From contig JALHMG010000004.1 in assembly GCA_022844135.1 (NCBI GenBank), positions 90,232-154,231 of the forward strand: 64,000 bases of DNA, given 5' to 3'. Both the position numbers and the translations under genes were made by a program. This DNA is from Lysobacterales bacterium (GTDB lineage Bacteria > Pseudomonadota > Gammaproteobacteria > Xanthomonadales > SZUA-5). Shown here one piece after another: positions 52,101 to 60,684 of this stretch (its first letter is position 1; the number at the start of each line of letters is the position of its first letter). The notes beneath the pieces are model-generated. The model had not been told where the DNA came from and did no database searches. It worked only from the letters and a program-made list of their open reading frames with translations.

Positions 52101-54335
52101 TCGTCGCTCGACGGCGCGGGGCAGGGCAGCGCCAAAGCGCTGGCGAACGGTTTGTCGTGGTTCCTGACCAAGGGCGCAATGCCGATCCCGCCGTCCTGGT
52201 CGGAGGGTTTGGCGGCAACCGCGAAGATCTTGGGATTGTCTGGCGATCCAACCAGCATCGAGGGCGCGGCGCGCCATCTTGCGGCGAGCCTGGCGAGCAT
52301 CACCCATGCCTTCGCCGCCAGCGCCGCAGCGCTCGATCTGGCCGATGTCGTCGCGCACGAAGTGCCGCGCTCGGCGCTGGCGGCGTTGGAGGCGCCGCTG
52401 TCGCTGGCCGAACGTTGGCAACTCGCCAATGCCTGGTGCGCCTCGCTCCAGGGTCCGGCCCCGGCCTCGGTGGCGTGCGAAGCGGCAGCCATCGTCGCGT
52501 TCCCGCAGTTGCCGCGTGAGCGCGTCAACGTTGAGTTGCACACCGTGATCAAGGAGCTGCGCGGCGAACATCCGCGCCTCCAGCAGGGCACATTGGCGCT
52601 CGATTTCGCCGAATTCCTGATGCGCCTGGCGCAGCATGAGCAGACGACTGCGCCGGCGTGGCACAGCTTCGCGGCCCTGCGGCATTCGGTGAGCGAGCGC
52701 GAGCGCAAGCGCCTGGGCCTGGATCGCTTCCTGGCCAAGCCGCTTGCCGGTTTTGTGCGCAATCGTTTGATCGATGAGGTGTATCTGCCGCTGATCGGCA
52801 ACAATCTCGCCAAGCAAATCGGCACGCTCGGCGACAGTCGCTCCGATCGCTCCGGTTTGCTGCTGCTGATCTCGCCGCCCGGTTATGGCAAGACCACGTT
52901 GATGGAGTACATCGCCGACCGCCTGGGAATGATCTTCGTTCGGGTGAACGGACCTACGCTTGGCCATGAAACCACGGCGCTCGACCCGGCCAGCGCGCCG
53001 CATCGCGGCGCCGCCGATGAGCTCGTCAAGCTGAATCTGGGTTTGGCGATGGGTGTCAACGTCATGCTGTACGTCGACGACATCCAGCATTGCTCGCCGG
53101 AATTTCTGCAAAAGTTCATCTCTCTGGCCGACGGCACACGTCGCGTCGATGCCGTCGTCGATGGCGTGGCGCGCACCATCGACCTTCGCGGCAAACGTTT
53201 TGCGCTGGTGATGGCCGGCAATCCATACACCGAAACCGGCGATGTGTTCCGTATTCCCGACATGCTCGCCAACCGCGCCGATGTCTACAATTTAGGCGAT
53301 GTGTTGAGCGGTCGCGAGGCGCTGTTCGCCGACAGCTACGTGGAAAACGCGCTCACCGCGAACCCGCTCGCTGCGCCGCTGGCCGAGCGCCCGCGCAACG
53401 ATATCCTCACCGTTTTGCGTATCGGGCGGGGCGACGATGAAACGCCGCCGGCCGGCCTGCCCGGCGGGCTGGAGCTGATCGAATTGGTGAAACGGATGGT
53501 GGCTGTGCGCGATGTCTTGAGTCGCGTCAATGCCGGATACGTCGCCAGCGCCGCGCAGGACGATGCCTATCGCACCGAGCCGCCGTTCAAGTTGCAGGGC
53601 AGCTATCGCAACATGGTCAAGCTCACCGCGCAGCTCTCGCCGCTGATGACCAATCAGGAGTTGGACTCGCTGATCCGCGATCATTACCGCGGCGAGGCGC
53701 AAACCCTTGGCGCTCGCGCCGAGGAGAATTTGCTGAAGCTCGCGCATTTGATCGGTCAGCCGACGGACGACGAGAGAGCGCGCTGGTCTGAGGTGGTCGA
53801 TAACTTCCAGCGGTTGATGAAACAAGGCGGCAAAGACGCCGATGGCGCCACCCGCGCCGCGCAGGTGCTGGGCGGCATCGCCCATGCGCTGGAGAAGCAG
53901 AACGCCGAAACCGCCACCGCTGCGCAACGCGCCGCCGAGGGCCTGGCCAGCATCGCCGCGCAGCTCGCGCAGCAGCAGGCGAGCGCCGGCAGCGCCGCGC
54001 AATCGCTGGAAAAATCGCTCGAGAAACAGACGTCCGCCATCGCTCAGCAGTTGGAGCGCCAGACGGTTCAAGCCGGCGCCAATCGCAAGGCGCTCGATGC
54101 GCTGCAAAGCCTGAGCGAGATCCGCGACGCATTGTCGCGATCGCCCACACTCGACGTTCCCGAGGCGCTCGCCGCCGCGCTCGCGCGGATGGCCAAAGCC
54201 TATGAGGACACTCTGGTGCCGATCGTGTCCGCGCTGCACCACAAGACCACGCTCGATCACGATATCTGGGAGCAAGTCCGTGCGGTGCGGGCCGAGGTGG
54301 ATGCCATGATGAAGCGGATTGCACGAGGCAAATAG
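49110..54335 (+). CDS. Giant AAA+ ATPase of the flotillin/PspA operon (annotated in relatives as DNA repair ATPase)
   Basis: 1741 residues. Residues 1-430 form a beta-rich N-domain (VGDVLLFGYSVTLGLKKETRVDDVFCLYKL and VLKIRPYRENVTRHLVFNRRL). About 430-900 is largely coiled coil, and 900-1220 a helical region. The AAA+ core has Walker A SPPGYGKTT at 1255-1263, Walker B MLYVDDIQH at about 1318-1326 and sensor-like FALVMAGNPYTETGDVFRIPDMLANRAD. A coiled C-terminus (1590-1741) contains AAQSLEKSLEKQTSAIAQQLERQT. The core resembles MoxR-type ATPases. The DNA-repair label is homology-based only; the context points to a membrane-associated remodeller. Probably peripheral, no signal. Confidence 0.88.
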   Translation: MSSATLELLRKRLTASAESLRAKADALNAKRVETFGRTESKLLARLAARTENNCVARDIVRVGDVLLFGYSVTLGLKKETRVDDVFCLYKLDSSAEGAELTAVGMEGTFLADQRFVADFRELYTYYKATTLDQLRVIGEKLLLIFRTGSQPGDKRVFRFAIERTGAVNYIDNRGERDHVLPSPHSFEWVPVTREQHVMGRFPHINVLDTVFVETTGGDLTVKIENNTETGLGIFAEPVEDKNQALADAEIAYADLGALIVLKIRPYRENVTRHLVFNRRLKQVVRIDAIGDSCVELPEDHGIVFPGGYYLESGDTKNFRDLGHDFTGYRLKRTVRAPSGEDVLYVFYDEAKGDYALLAYNLIDRVIAQPLLASGYARFDDGRIMLVTPEGTDASRLHTMQLWQTPFASDEHAGAQPKVAGLLGRLGNANVVRALAELRELSRLAEDANTQASYDRLLKLAARCNDAHPWLAEAEVDKIAQEVALVGRSGREALDAFDKLEKAKRAASDALVAATRQVTELLSRVAGLLWKTPDDFTDAIRSLKRQRGELTGLKEQPHIDVAAVEREDGRVRDELTRIGERALKFFSDPASFAALRKGLNEASAAVEAAKTTTALKPVGDKLDALAESLDGLSELIASFEQTDAQVRASLLGQTSNLYAEVNRIRAAARARREVLQEQEQGLEFSAQLTVLEQSLTNLLARADSPESIDEAMARTLGTIEQLEGRFGAQPQFLVELTTRREAALEAFASRRDQVAAQRDKRAQGLRDAIARVLDGVPRRIAKLTQSDELHAFFAGDTLVERAQSQIAELRSLGAAVQADELAGRLRSLKESGLRDLRDRLELGTGDSMALGRHRFTIERRPLDLALLHDERGLHLQLTGTDYRVLLAETQAEQFRSVWGQMLPNETADVYRAEFLAWRIWRLASDGDAKAQAALKAQNSEALADFVSGVAQTFPAEDYQRGVHDSDAARIVATLARIAEQAGELRWPATQRVLAQAWFSSLDGAGQGSAKALANGLSWFLTKGAMPIPPSWSEGLAATAKILGLSGDPTSIEGAARHLAASLASITHAFAASAAALDLADVVAHEVPRSALAALEAPLSLAERWQLANAWCASLQGPAPASVACEAAAIVAFPQLPRERVNVELHTVIKELRGEHPRLQQGTLALDFAEFLMRLAQHEQTTAPAWHSFAALRHSVSERERKRLGLDRFLAKPLAGFVRNRLIDEVYLPLIGNNLAKQIGTLGDSRSDRSGLLLLISPPGYGKTTLMEYIADRLGMIFVRVNGPTLGHETTALDPASAPHRGAADELVKLNLGLAMGVNVMLYVDDIQHCSPEFLQKFISLADGTRRVDAVVDGVARTIDLRGKRFALVMAGNPYTETGDVFRIPDMLANRADVYNLGDVLSGREALFADSYVENALTANPLAAPLAERPRNDILTVLRIGRGDDETPPAGLPGGLELIELVKRMVAVRDVLSRVNAGYVASAAQDDAYRTEPPFKLQGSYRNMVKLTAQLSPLMTNQELDSLIRDHYRGEAQTLGARAEENLLKLAHLIGQPTDDERARWSEVVDNFQRLMKQGGKDADGATRAAQVLGGIAHALEKQNAETATAAQRAAEGLASIAAQLAQQQASAGSAAQSLEKSLEKQTSAIAQQLERQTVQAGANRKALDALQSLSEIRDALSRSPTLDVPEALAAALARMAKAYEDTLVPIVSALHHKTTLDHDIWEQVRAVRAEVDAMMKRIARGK

Positions 54336-54471
54336 CGCGGATATCTTGGGTCGAGTTTCGCCGTAGGACGCTGGCCTGGCGCGGGGTCCATCGGACTCGG
54401 AGAACTGTGCGCTGTCAGGAGATGCGCTCTCCACGCCAATCCCAACATCGCACGGCAGCGGCAATGCTGGC

Positions 54472-55086
54472 TCAGTCGCCGCGCTCCTGTGCCACAAGGT
54501 GATCGATCAACTCGATGACTTGTGCATGGCCGCCAGTTTGCGTCGGATCGAAGCGGTACTTGCCATTGACGATGATGGTCGGCACGCCGCCAACGCCCCA
54601 ACGTGGGATACGCGCCGCCGCATTGGCGATTTTGTTGTTGACCGCAAAGCTGGTCATCGCCTTGTTCATATCGCCGATATCGACACCGAACTGGGTAAAC
54701 CAAGCGGCCAGTTGTTCGGCAGACTGGAACTTGGTGCCATCGCGATGGATGGCGTCGAACAGCGCACGGTGCGCCCGGTCGAGCACGCCCAATACCTCGG
54801 CCGCGTAGTGCGCGCGCGCGAATGCCTCGGAGCCGGCATCCCAACCTGCGGGAACGGCCTGGAACGCGACATCGTCGGCTTTGCGAGTTTTCCAGTCGGC
54901 AATCAACGGCGCGAGTCGATTGCAACTAGGGCAGGTGTACAAGAACACCTCGACCACTTCGATTTTGTCGCCCGACTGGGTCGGTTGCGGCGGATCGATG
55001 CGGCTGTAGTGCTGGCCTTCGATAAAGGTTTGCGCTGCGGCGGGCAGGGCGATGATGAGCGCCATCGTTGCAAGGAAGAGTCGCAT
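54472..55086 (-). CDS. DsbA-like thiol:disulfide interchange protein
   Basis: 204 residues from ATG 55086, beginning a signal peptide (MRLFLATMALIIALPAAAQ). Upstream in-frame ATG codons lie in non-coding-like sequence. Active site Cys52-Pro-Ser-Cys55 (YTCPSCNR), helical insert (FDAIHRDGTKFQSAEQLAAWF), and cis-Pro loop GVGGVPTIIVNGKY. DsbA oxidises periplasmic thiols. The dipeptide is PS instead of the PH common in DsbA, which normally lowers oxidising strength. Confidence 0.93.
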   Translation of the reverse strand: MRLFLATMALIIALPAAAQTFIEGQHYSRIDPPQPTQSGDKIEVVEVFLYTCPSCNRLAPLIADWKTRKADDVAFQAVPAGWDAGSEAFARAHYAAEVLGVLDRAHRALFDAIHRDGTKFQSAEQLAAWFTQFGVDIGDMNKAMTSFAVNNKIANAAARIPRWGVGGVPTIIVNGKYRFDPTQTGGHAQVIELIDHLVAQERGD

Positions 55087-55317
55087 AGGATCAGTCGCGT
55101 TGGGGAGTGAGGGTCGATACGTAAAACAAATGCCGGAACGACAGCGAGGCACGGCGTTCAGAGCATTTTGCGCCCGATCAGGCAAGTCCGGCCGCCGCCG
55201 GGCGCCGAACGATGGTTGTAACGAGCCAGTCGGTAGCGCCACAACCGCTCGCCGTATCGAACTGTGCCCGATCTGCAGTTCGATCATCGGCAAGCCGCGA
55301 AGGTTGCCGTCAGGGAA

Positions 55318-55872
55318 TCAATGGACCAGATCGACGCCGCCGTTGCTTGGGGTGACCGACGCGAACGCTACCGGCACCGTCGCCAATCTGGCCAGCAGGC
55401 GGCGTTGCTCGCGGCTCTCCCAGGAATCGAAGGCGATGGTTTCGATCGGTCGCCAGAGCGCCACCCAGCCCAGAATCAGAAGGCCCTCGGCAAAGATTTC
55501 CGCCCATTGACCGCCGAAGCCGGTGACCAGGCGCCGCAGAAAAAGAGCAACGGTCAGCGTTGCAAAACCGGCGAGCAGAGCGATGCGCCCGATGCGGCGC
55601 CGATAGCGATGGCGCCGCTCTGCCTGGCGGTGAGCGAGCGCGAAGTGTTCGTGGATCGCCGAGCGTATCGCCTCTACGTGGCGCGCCAGTTCGGTCGGTC
55701 CGAAGATGACGATGCGCAGCGCATGATGGGCGCCGACTTCGCCAGCGCATTCCTGGATGTAGGCATCGGCGTTGCGGTCCAGCGCTTTGGCGTGGAATGG
55801 CGAAGGATCGAGTCGATCGAACAACTGGTCGATCGAATGCAAGCGCAGCTCAATGTCTGCAGGGCCACCCAT
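55318..55872 (-). CDS. Hypothetical membrane protein
   Basis: 184 residues from ATG 55872, sharing one base with the MgtC gene stop (TGATG). An alternative start at 55902 lies inside that gene. The N-terminus ADIELRLHSIDQLFDRLDPSPFHAKALDRNADAYIQECAGE is a conserved feature of a family I know only as hypothetical. Two helices follow (IALLAGFATLTVALFL and WAEIFAEGLLILGWVALW). The ELRLHSIDQLFDRLDPSPF opening and coupling suggest a partner of the MgtC-like protein. Confidence 0.7.
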   Translation of the reverse strand: MGGPADIELRLHSIDQLFDRLDPSPFHAKALDRNADAYIQECAGEVGAHHALRIVIFGPTELARHVEAIRSAIHEHFALAHRQAERRHRYRRRIGRIALLAGFATLTVALFLRRLVTGFGGQWAEIFAEGLLILGWVALWRPIETIAFDSWESREQRRLLARLATVPVAFASVTPSNGGVDLVH

Positions 55873-57125
55873 CACCAACGTTGCACTGCGTAGCCGAGCC
55901 ACAGGGCAACGAGCATCAGCAGCAGACTTGGCACCAGGTAACGCGCGTAACCGGGTCCGCCAGCGCTGCGCGCGACCACAATCTTGGTCAGAGTGTTGCT
56001 GGAGAGCGCCAGCAGAATACCCAGTTGCGCGCTGGCGCTATCGATCCGATTCTGGGCCGACAGCTCAGCGAGCGACACCGCAGGCGCGTGCGCATCGGCA
56101 AAGCCGACCGCGGCTGCGCCGAGCGTTGCGCCCATGTCGCCGAGGACGCTGGCCAGCAAATCCGAGACGATGAGCACCAGCGCGATCAGTCCGGCGAAGC
56201 TCAAGGCATGGCCGAAGTGGAATGGTCGCGACGCGCTCTGACCCTGATCGGCCGGCGCCGCAGCACGCCACGCTCGCCAGCCGAGCCACGCAGATGCGCT
56301 GCCGACGACCGCAAACGCCAGCATCAACGGCAGCGCCAATCCCGCCAGCACATCGCGATCCACGGCAACGGTGATGGCCACCAGCATCGTCATGGTGGCC
56401 AGATTCGACGCCATTCCGCCGGCCGCGGCCGCGCGCAAGACACTCGGATCGGCCTGCGCGCGATGGCCCATGCTGGCAATGGTCGCGGCACTGGAGACGA
56501 AGCCACCCACCAGACCCGTTAAAGGCAGACCGAAGCGCGGACCTGCGGTGCGTACGGCCACGTAGCCGAGCGCATTGATGGCCATGACTAACACCACGAG
56601 CGTCCACAGCCGCTTGAGATTCAGACCTTCGAACGGTCCGATCGGGACGTCGGGCAGGATCGGCAGTACGACCAAGGCCGATGCGAGCAGCAGCAAACCG
56701 TCGTTGAGTTCCTGCTCGCTCAGGATGCTGCGCGAAAATCGATGCAGCACGCCCTTGCTTTGCAAGATGATGGTGACAACCACCGCGGTGCCGGCTGCGA
56801 GGGCCGGCGACGGGATGGCCAGCATGCCGATCAAGAAGGTAAGTACGATCGCAACTTCCGTCGTCAATCCAGGCTCCGCATCGCGCGTGCGCCAGTAACC
56901 AACGACGGTGGCCAGCGCAATGAACGCGCCTGTCACACCGATGGCGATGCTTCCGAGCAAAGCCGCGACAGCGCCGGCAAGCGCAACCAGGGCGAGCGTA
57001 CGCACGCCGGCAGCCATTCGCCCGGCGTGATCGGCTTTATGTTGCTCGCGCTCGATGCCGATCAGCAGGCCGCAACCCAACGCGACGGCAATCGATGGCA
57101 CTTCAACGGGTAGCGATTCGAACAT
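55872..57125 (-). CDS. MgtC/SapB family protein with DUF4010
   Basis: 417 residues, at least ten membrane helices. The MgtC part is IAVALGCGLLIGIEREQHKADHAGRMAAGVRTLALVALAGA (residues about 12-52) and its second half (LTTEVAIVLTFLIGMLA). The C-terminal half (about 170-417, LVGGFVSSAATIASMGHRAQ) corresponds to DUF4010. MgtC-type proteins affect magnesium adaptation and membrane ATPase activity; transport is not proven. First of a two-gene coupled set. Confidence 0.93.
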   Translation of the reverse strand: MFESLPVEVPSIAVALGCGLLIGIEREQHKADHAGRMAAGVRTLALVALAGAVAALLGSIAIGVTGAFIALATVVGYWRTRDAEPGLTTEVAIVLTFLIGMLAIPSPALAAGTAVVVTIILQSKGVLHRFSRSILSEQELNDGLLLLASALVVLPILPDVPIGPFEGLNLKRLWTLVVLVMAINALGYVAVRTAGPRFGLPLTGLVGGFVSSAATIASMGHRAQADPSVLRAAAAGGMASNLATMTMLVAITVAVDRDVLAGLALPLMLAFAVVGSASAWLGWRAWRAAAPADQGQSASRPFHFGHALSFAGLIALVLIVSDLLASVLGDMGATLGAAAVGFADAHAPAVSLAELSAQNRIDSASAQLGILLALSSNTLTKIVVARSAGGPGYARYLVPSLLLMLVALWLGYAVQRW

Positions 57126-57309
57126 GGGCTTAAGGTTACTCCATGCCGCGCCCGTCTGGTCGGCTGATCAGCTACCGAAACGCGCCAGAGATGCCAAGGA
57201 TGCACGACGCGGGCGGGCGCATCCAAGACGACGCGATCGCTGCGACACGATCGCGCATCGCAAGTGCGCCCTTGAGATGTGGGTGAGAATAGTCACCCCT
57301 GCGCCAGAG

Positions 57310-58917
57310 TCAGTCGCACAGCTGCGAAGCGCCGAACTGACCCTTGTAGCAAGCGCGCGTGGCGCGATGCGAGTAGGCGCCGCCGTAGAACCCCATCACC
57401 CCCGGCCGGGCATTCTGGTTCTCGATGCGCAAAGCCCAGAAGCCGGTTGCCGGCAGTCCGAAGTAGCGGTCCGGCACCAGTGGCGCGGCGACGCCGGTTT
57501 CCACCAGGGGTGGCCGGTTCACGGGTGAGGGAAAGCCGTTGATCGCCGTCGCATCCGGATCGTGAAACCCAATCCTAAACCAGCCGTTCTCGAAGCGCTT
57601 TTGAATGATGCCGACCTCAGTCAGATACGTTGGAACGCTGGTCCACAAAGGCCCGACGGTGGCAGCGCCAGTGCCCTGCAGTCCGGCGGCGCCAGTGATC
57701 GGAGCGCGGGGCGCGGTCGGCTGCGGTGTGCGCTGGAACCAGAGCGGATTGGCAGCCCAGCACAAACGCGTCTGACCGCTGATGAGATCGGGAACCAGAT
57801 TGAAACTCCGGAATCGATCCTCTTCCCGGTTGTAAATGCGCGTCGACGCGCGCTCACAGTTCTCGTTGCTTGCCGCGCCAACCGGCGCATTGGCGAAGCT
57901 CATCGTGAACGGTGCGCTGGCATTGGAGGCGCTGACGTAGTGGCGGCGCGTCGGAAACGTCACGACCCACTCGCTCGCTGCACGCAGATCGGTGTCCACA
58001 GCGAATTCATTGAACACCGCCTCGCGCATCAACACGGCCGACACGGCGTCGACGCCGCGTCCGTCGGCAGTGAGCCAGTTGCTGGTCACCATGCCACCGC
58101 CCGAAATCGCGTAACTGGTCACAATCCCCGCGCGGGCGCTGTTGGCACTGCTGAGATTCGGGAAGTCGTTGTCCGGCGTGGTGTGCAGCGCAGTGCTGCG
58201 GAAGCCCTCGATCGCATCGGCGTTGTAGTTCAAGAATGTGCCGTCCGCAACGTTGACCAGCGCGGCAGCGCCGAACAGGCCGCCGGTCGGCGCATCGACG
58301 TCCGCCGCGCCGGAAGTCAACGTCCAGAGTCCATTCGCCAGCCAGGCGGCTTCCAACGCTGCGCAGTTTGCCGGACGGTTTCCGACGTGCGTCAGGCTGC
58401 GGCCAAAGTCGCTGGCGCTGTCGATCGAGCCCATTTCGATGATTTCGAAATAACCGTCCCGGGTTCGCGTCGCATCGGTGAGCGCCGGTTGCGAGTAGTC
58501 GTTAAACACACCGCCGAACGGGAGGTAACGCTGTCCGTTGGGTAGCGCTGGGGCCGCGGCGCCCGACTCGATGGCTGGAACGGTGCAACTGGTGTCGGTC
58601 GTCGTGATGTTGGCCGGGCCGGCGGCAGCCAGGGAAAACACCGATGCCGTCCAAACGTCGTACTCCGATAGGTACAGATTGAAGCGCAACAACTCGCGGG
58701 CATTGCGTGCGTCGAAAAAACGAACTTTGAGCGCTTTGCCGCGACGACTCGTATTGACCACCGACAGCAGCGTCAAATTGTTGCCGTTGACGGTGTAGTA
58801 AGGGTAAAGCAGCACTTGACCGACATCATCTGGATTAAGGCTCACCGCAGCGCAGTTGCGTGCAAACCCAACCAGCGCGAACAAACCAACAGCGATAGCG
58901 CAAATGTTCTTGATCAT
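57310..58917 (-). CDS. Large secreted hypothetical protein
   Basis: 535 residues from ATG 58917 (GAGGGAA 4 bases before), beginning a signal peptide (MIKNICAIAVGLFALVGFARNCAA). The frame is open upstream to 59016 without support. The region following, SLNPDDVGQVLLYPYYTVNGNNLTLLSVVNTSRRGKALKVRFFDARNARELLRFNLYLSEYDVWTASV, recurs in secreted proteins of unknown function in several gammaproteobacteria. Further on it is Gly/Ala/Asn-rich with paired Cys and ends KGQFGASQLCD. I recognise no catalytic motif; it may be a cell-surface or adhesin-like protein. Confidence 0.75.
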   Translation of the reverse strand: MIKNICAIAVGLFALVGFARNCAAVSLNPDDVGQVLLYPYYTVNGNNLTLLSVVNTSRRGKALKVRFFDARNARELLRFNLYLSEYDVWTASVFSLAAAGPANITTTDTSCTVPAIESGAAAPALPNGQRYLPFGGVFNDYSQPALTDATRTRDGYFEIIEMGSIDSASDFGRSLTHVGNRPANCAALEAAWLANGLWTLTSGAADVDAPTGGLFGAAALVNVADGTFLNYNADAIEGFRSTALHTTPDNDFPNLSSANSARAGIVTSYAISGGGMVTSNWLTADGRGVDAVSAVLMREAVFNEFAVDTDLRAASEWVVTFPTRRHYVSASNASAPFTMSFANAPVGAASNENCERASTRIYNREEDRFRSFNLVPDLISGQTRLCWAANPLWFQRTPQPTAPRAPITGAAGLQGTGAATVGPLWTSVPTYLTEVGIIQKRFENGWFRIGFHDPDATAINGFPSPVNRPPLVETGVAAPLVPDRYFGLPATGFWALRIENQNARPGVMGFYGGAYSHRATRACYKGQFGASQLCD

Positions 58918-59169
58918 GTGTTCCCTCAGGTCATGAAGGAGCGCTGGCAGCGCTCGTTCTCCGCAATTCGAAGGACTGCAAAAGCCTACGCGGAATCCAG
59001 TCCACGAATAGCTCAACGGGCTCAGCGTAAACGAGGTTATGCGTCCGAAATGCGACGCGGAGCGGAATGTCGGCGGATCGCCGCTGGGTCGCGGGGGCGG
59101 CGTGAGGCGGCGCTGCCGAGCGTGTCCTGGTTCGCCGCTGCGCTCGGCGCCAGCATGCCGATCAGCCGA

Positions 59170-59727
59170 TCATCCGCAACGCAACGCCGCCAGTGTTTTC
59201 TCGACCGCTTCGCTCAAGGCTTGCTGCATGGCTGCCATCACCGCCGAGGTGCTGCGTTGCTCGATAGGCACAGACACATCGATGCGCTCGGCATGCGAGC
59301 TTGCGGCGCAGCGCCAGCGCAACGACCATGCGATGTGCGCAGCGGCAGTCGACTCTGAGGTCTGCAACTCGAACGCGCGCAGTTCGATATTGAGGTGGCG
59401 ATCGGAGAACACGTCGCGCCGCACCACGCGCGCTGCGCCCGAACGCTCGATGGCGTCGGCGAGCACAAAGCCCACCGTATCGCCGGGCGGCGCGGCAAAC
59501 TGGAATCCCTGATAGGCGCGGATGCTGCCGTCGCGGTGGCGCCATTGCGGAACTCGATGGTCCAGATGCGCTGGCGCAGCGGAAACCTCCAATGACAGCT
59601 CATCGGCAAGCCGCGCGCGGGGCGCCGGATCGACCGCGGGCATGAACGCCTCCGGCGCCGCGCCGGGCTTGGGCAGCGTGAAGCAGGCGCTGAGCAGCAA
59701 CAGCAGGGGAAGCAATAGCGATTTCAT
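59170..59727 (-). CDS. ABC-type transport auxiliary lipoprotein (PqiC/DUF330-like)
   Basis: 185 residues. The lipobox LSAC lies at the end of a signal peptide (MKSLLLPLLLLLSACFTLPKPG). The body, with LADELSLEVSAAPAHLDHRVPQWRHRDGSIRAYQGFQFAAPPGDTVGFVLADAIE, matches ABC transport auxiliary lipoproteins of the PqiC/DUF330 group. ATG 59727 overlaps the MCE gene stop by 4 bp. It should sit at the inner leaflet of the outer membrane as the end point of the lipid path. Confidence 0.88.
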   Translation of the reverse strand: MKSLLLPLLLLLSACFTLPKPGAAPEAFMPAVDPAPRARLADELSLEVSAAPAHLDHRVPQWRHRDGSIRAYQGFQFAAPPGDTVGFVLADAIERSGAARVVRRDVFSDRHLNIELRAFELQTSESTAAAHIAWSLRWRCAASSHAERIDVSVPIEQRSTSAVMAAMQQALSEAVEKTLAALRCG

Positions 59728-60659
59728 GGGTGGTCCTCGGTGCGCTGTGCGGGCGGCTGCTGCAGGTATTGCTGTGGACTTTGATCGAGCTGGCGAGCCA
59801 GACGCGTCAGTTGCCTGCTCATCGTGCGCAGCTCGATGAGGCTGGCTTCGAGTTGCGGCAGGCTGCCCTCGCCGACGCGATCCAGATCGCGCTGCGCGCT
59901 TTCCAGCGTCGTCTTGAGTTGCTGCGACGCACTGCGGATTTCTGCGAGCGTGCTGGTCGCCGATGTGCTCAGCCGATCGATCGCGCCAGGGCTCAGGCTT
60001 TGCTCCAACTGCGCGATCAGCGCTTGTGCCCGATCGGCGAGATCGCGGATCGCCGCGCCCGCCTGACGGGCTTGATCGAGCGTCGAACCCACCTCGTTGC
60101 CGAGTTGCCCGCTCAGCGCCTGCAGCTCGCTCAAGGTGCCGTCGATCTTCGCCAGATTCTCGTCGCTCAACATGCGGTTGATACGCGCCAGCGTCTCGGC
60201 AACATTGCTGATGACATCTTGCGAGCCTTCGAACAAACGATCCAGATCGCTGGGTTCGGAGCGAATGACTGGCACTTCGCCGTCTGCCACTGCCAGCGGC
60301 GGACCCGGTTCGGTACCCGTCAATCGGATCACCGCCAGCCCGGTCAGGCCCGTGAGCGCCAGTTGCGCGCGCGTTTGTTCGGTAACCGGCAATCCGCCCT
60401 GCACACGGATGCGCGCGATCACCTGACGCGGATCGGCAGGCGCCAGTCCCAGGCGGCGCACTTCGCCCACCTGGATACCGTTGAATTGCACGGCGGCGCC
60501 GGTCGACAGGCCGCTGACGGCCTGATCGAAGACCACGTCGTACTCATCGAACTCCTCGTCGAAACGCACTTTGCCGATCCAGAGCGAAAACAGGACTGCT
60601 CCAATGACGACCAACAGGCTGAAGGCGCCGATCAGGATGTGGTGCGCGCGGGTTTCCAT
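59724..60659 (-). CDS. MCE domain protein (MlaD family)
   Basis: 311 residues from ATG 60659. Upstream in-frame sequence lies within the ATPase gene. The N-terminal helix ILIGAFSLLVVIGAVLFSLWIG (about 9-30) is followed by one MCE domain (about 40-120, EYDVVFDQAVSGLSTGAAVQFNGIQVGEVRRLGL). A long helical or coiled C-terminus at 140-310 (QALSGQLGNEVGSTLDQARQAGAAIRDLA) resembles the tunnel-forming helices of large MCE proteins such as PqiB or YebT. It binds phospholipid in the periplasm. Coupled to the lipoprotein gene. Confidence 0.92.
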   Translation of the reverse strand: METRAHHILIGAFSLLVVIGAVLFSLWIGKVRFDEEFDEYDVVFDQAVSGLSTGAAVQFNGIQVGEVRRLGLAPADPRQVIARIRVQGGLPVTEQTRAQLALTGLTGLAVIRLTGTEPGPPLAVADGEVPVIRSEPSDLDRLFEGSQDVISNVAETLARINRMLSDENLAKIDGTLSELQALSGQLGNEVGSTLDQARQAGAAIRDLADRAQALIAQLEQSLSPGAIDRLSTSATSTLAEIRSASQQLKTTLESAQRDLDRVGEGSLPQLEASLIELRTMSRQLTRLARQLDQSPQQYLQQPPAQRTEDHP

Positions 60660-60684
60660 GCGAGATTGATTTCCGTGGGTGACG

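Noticed and set aside
49155..53111. 1318-codon open frame on the minus strand
   Set aside because: It is antisense to the AAA+ ATPase gene, has no domain and the His/Arg/Gln-rich composition of a shadow frame in GC-rich DNA.
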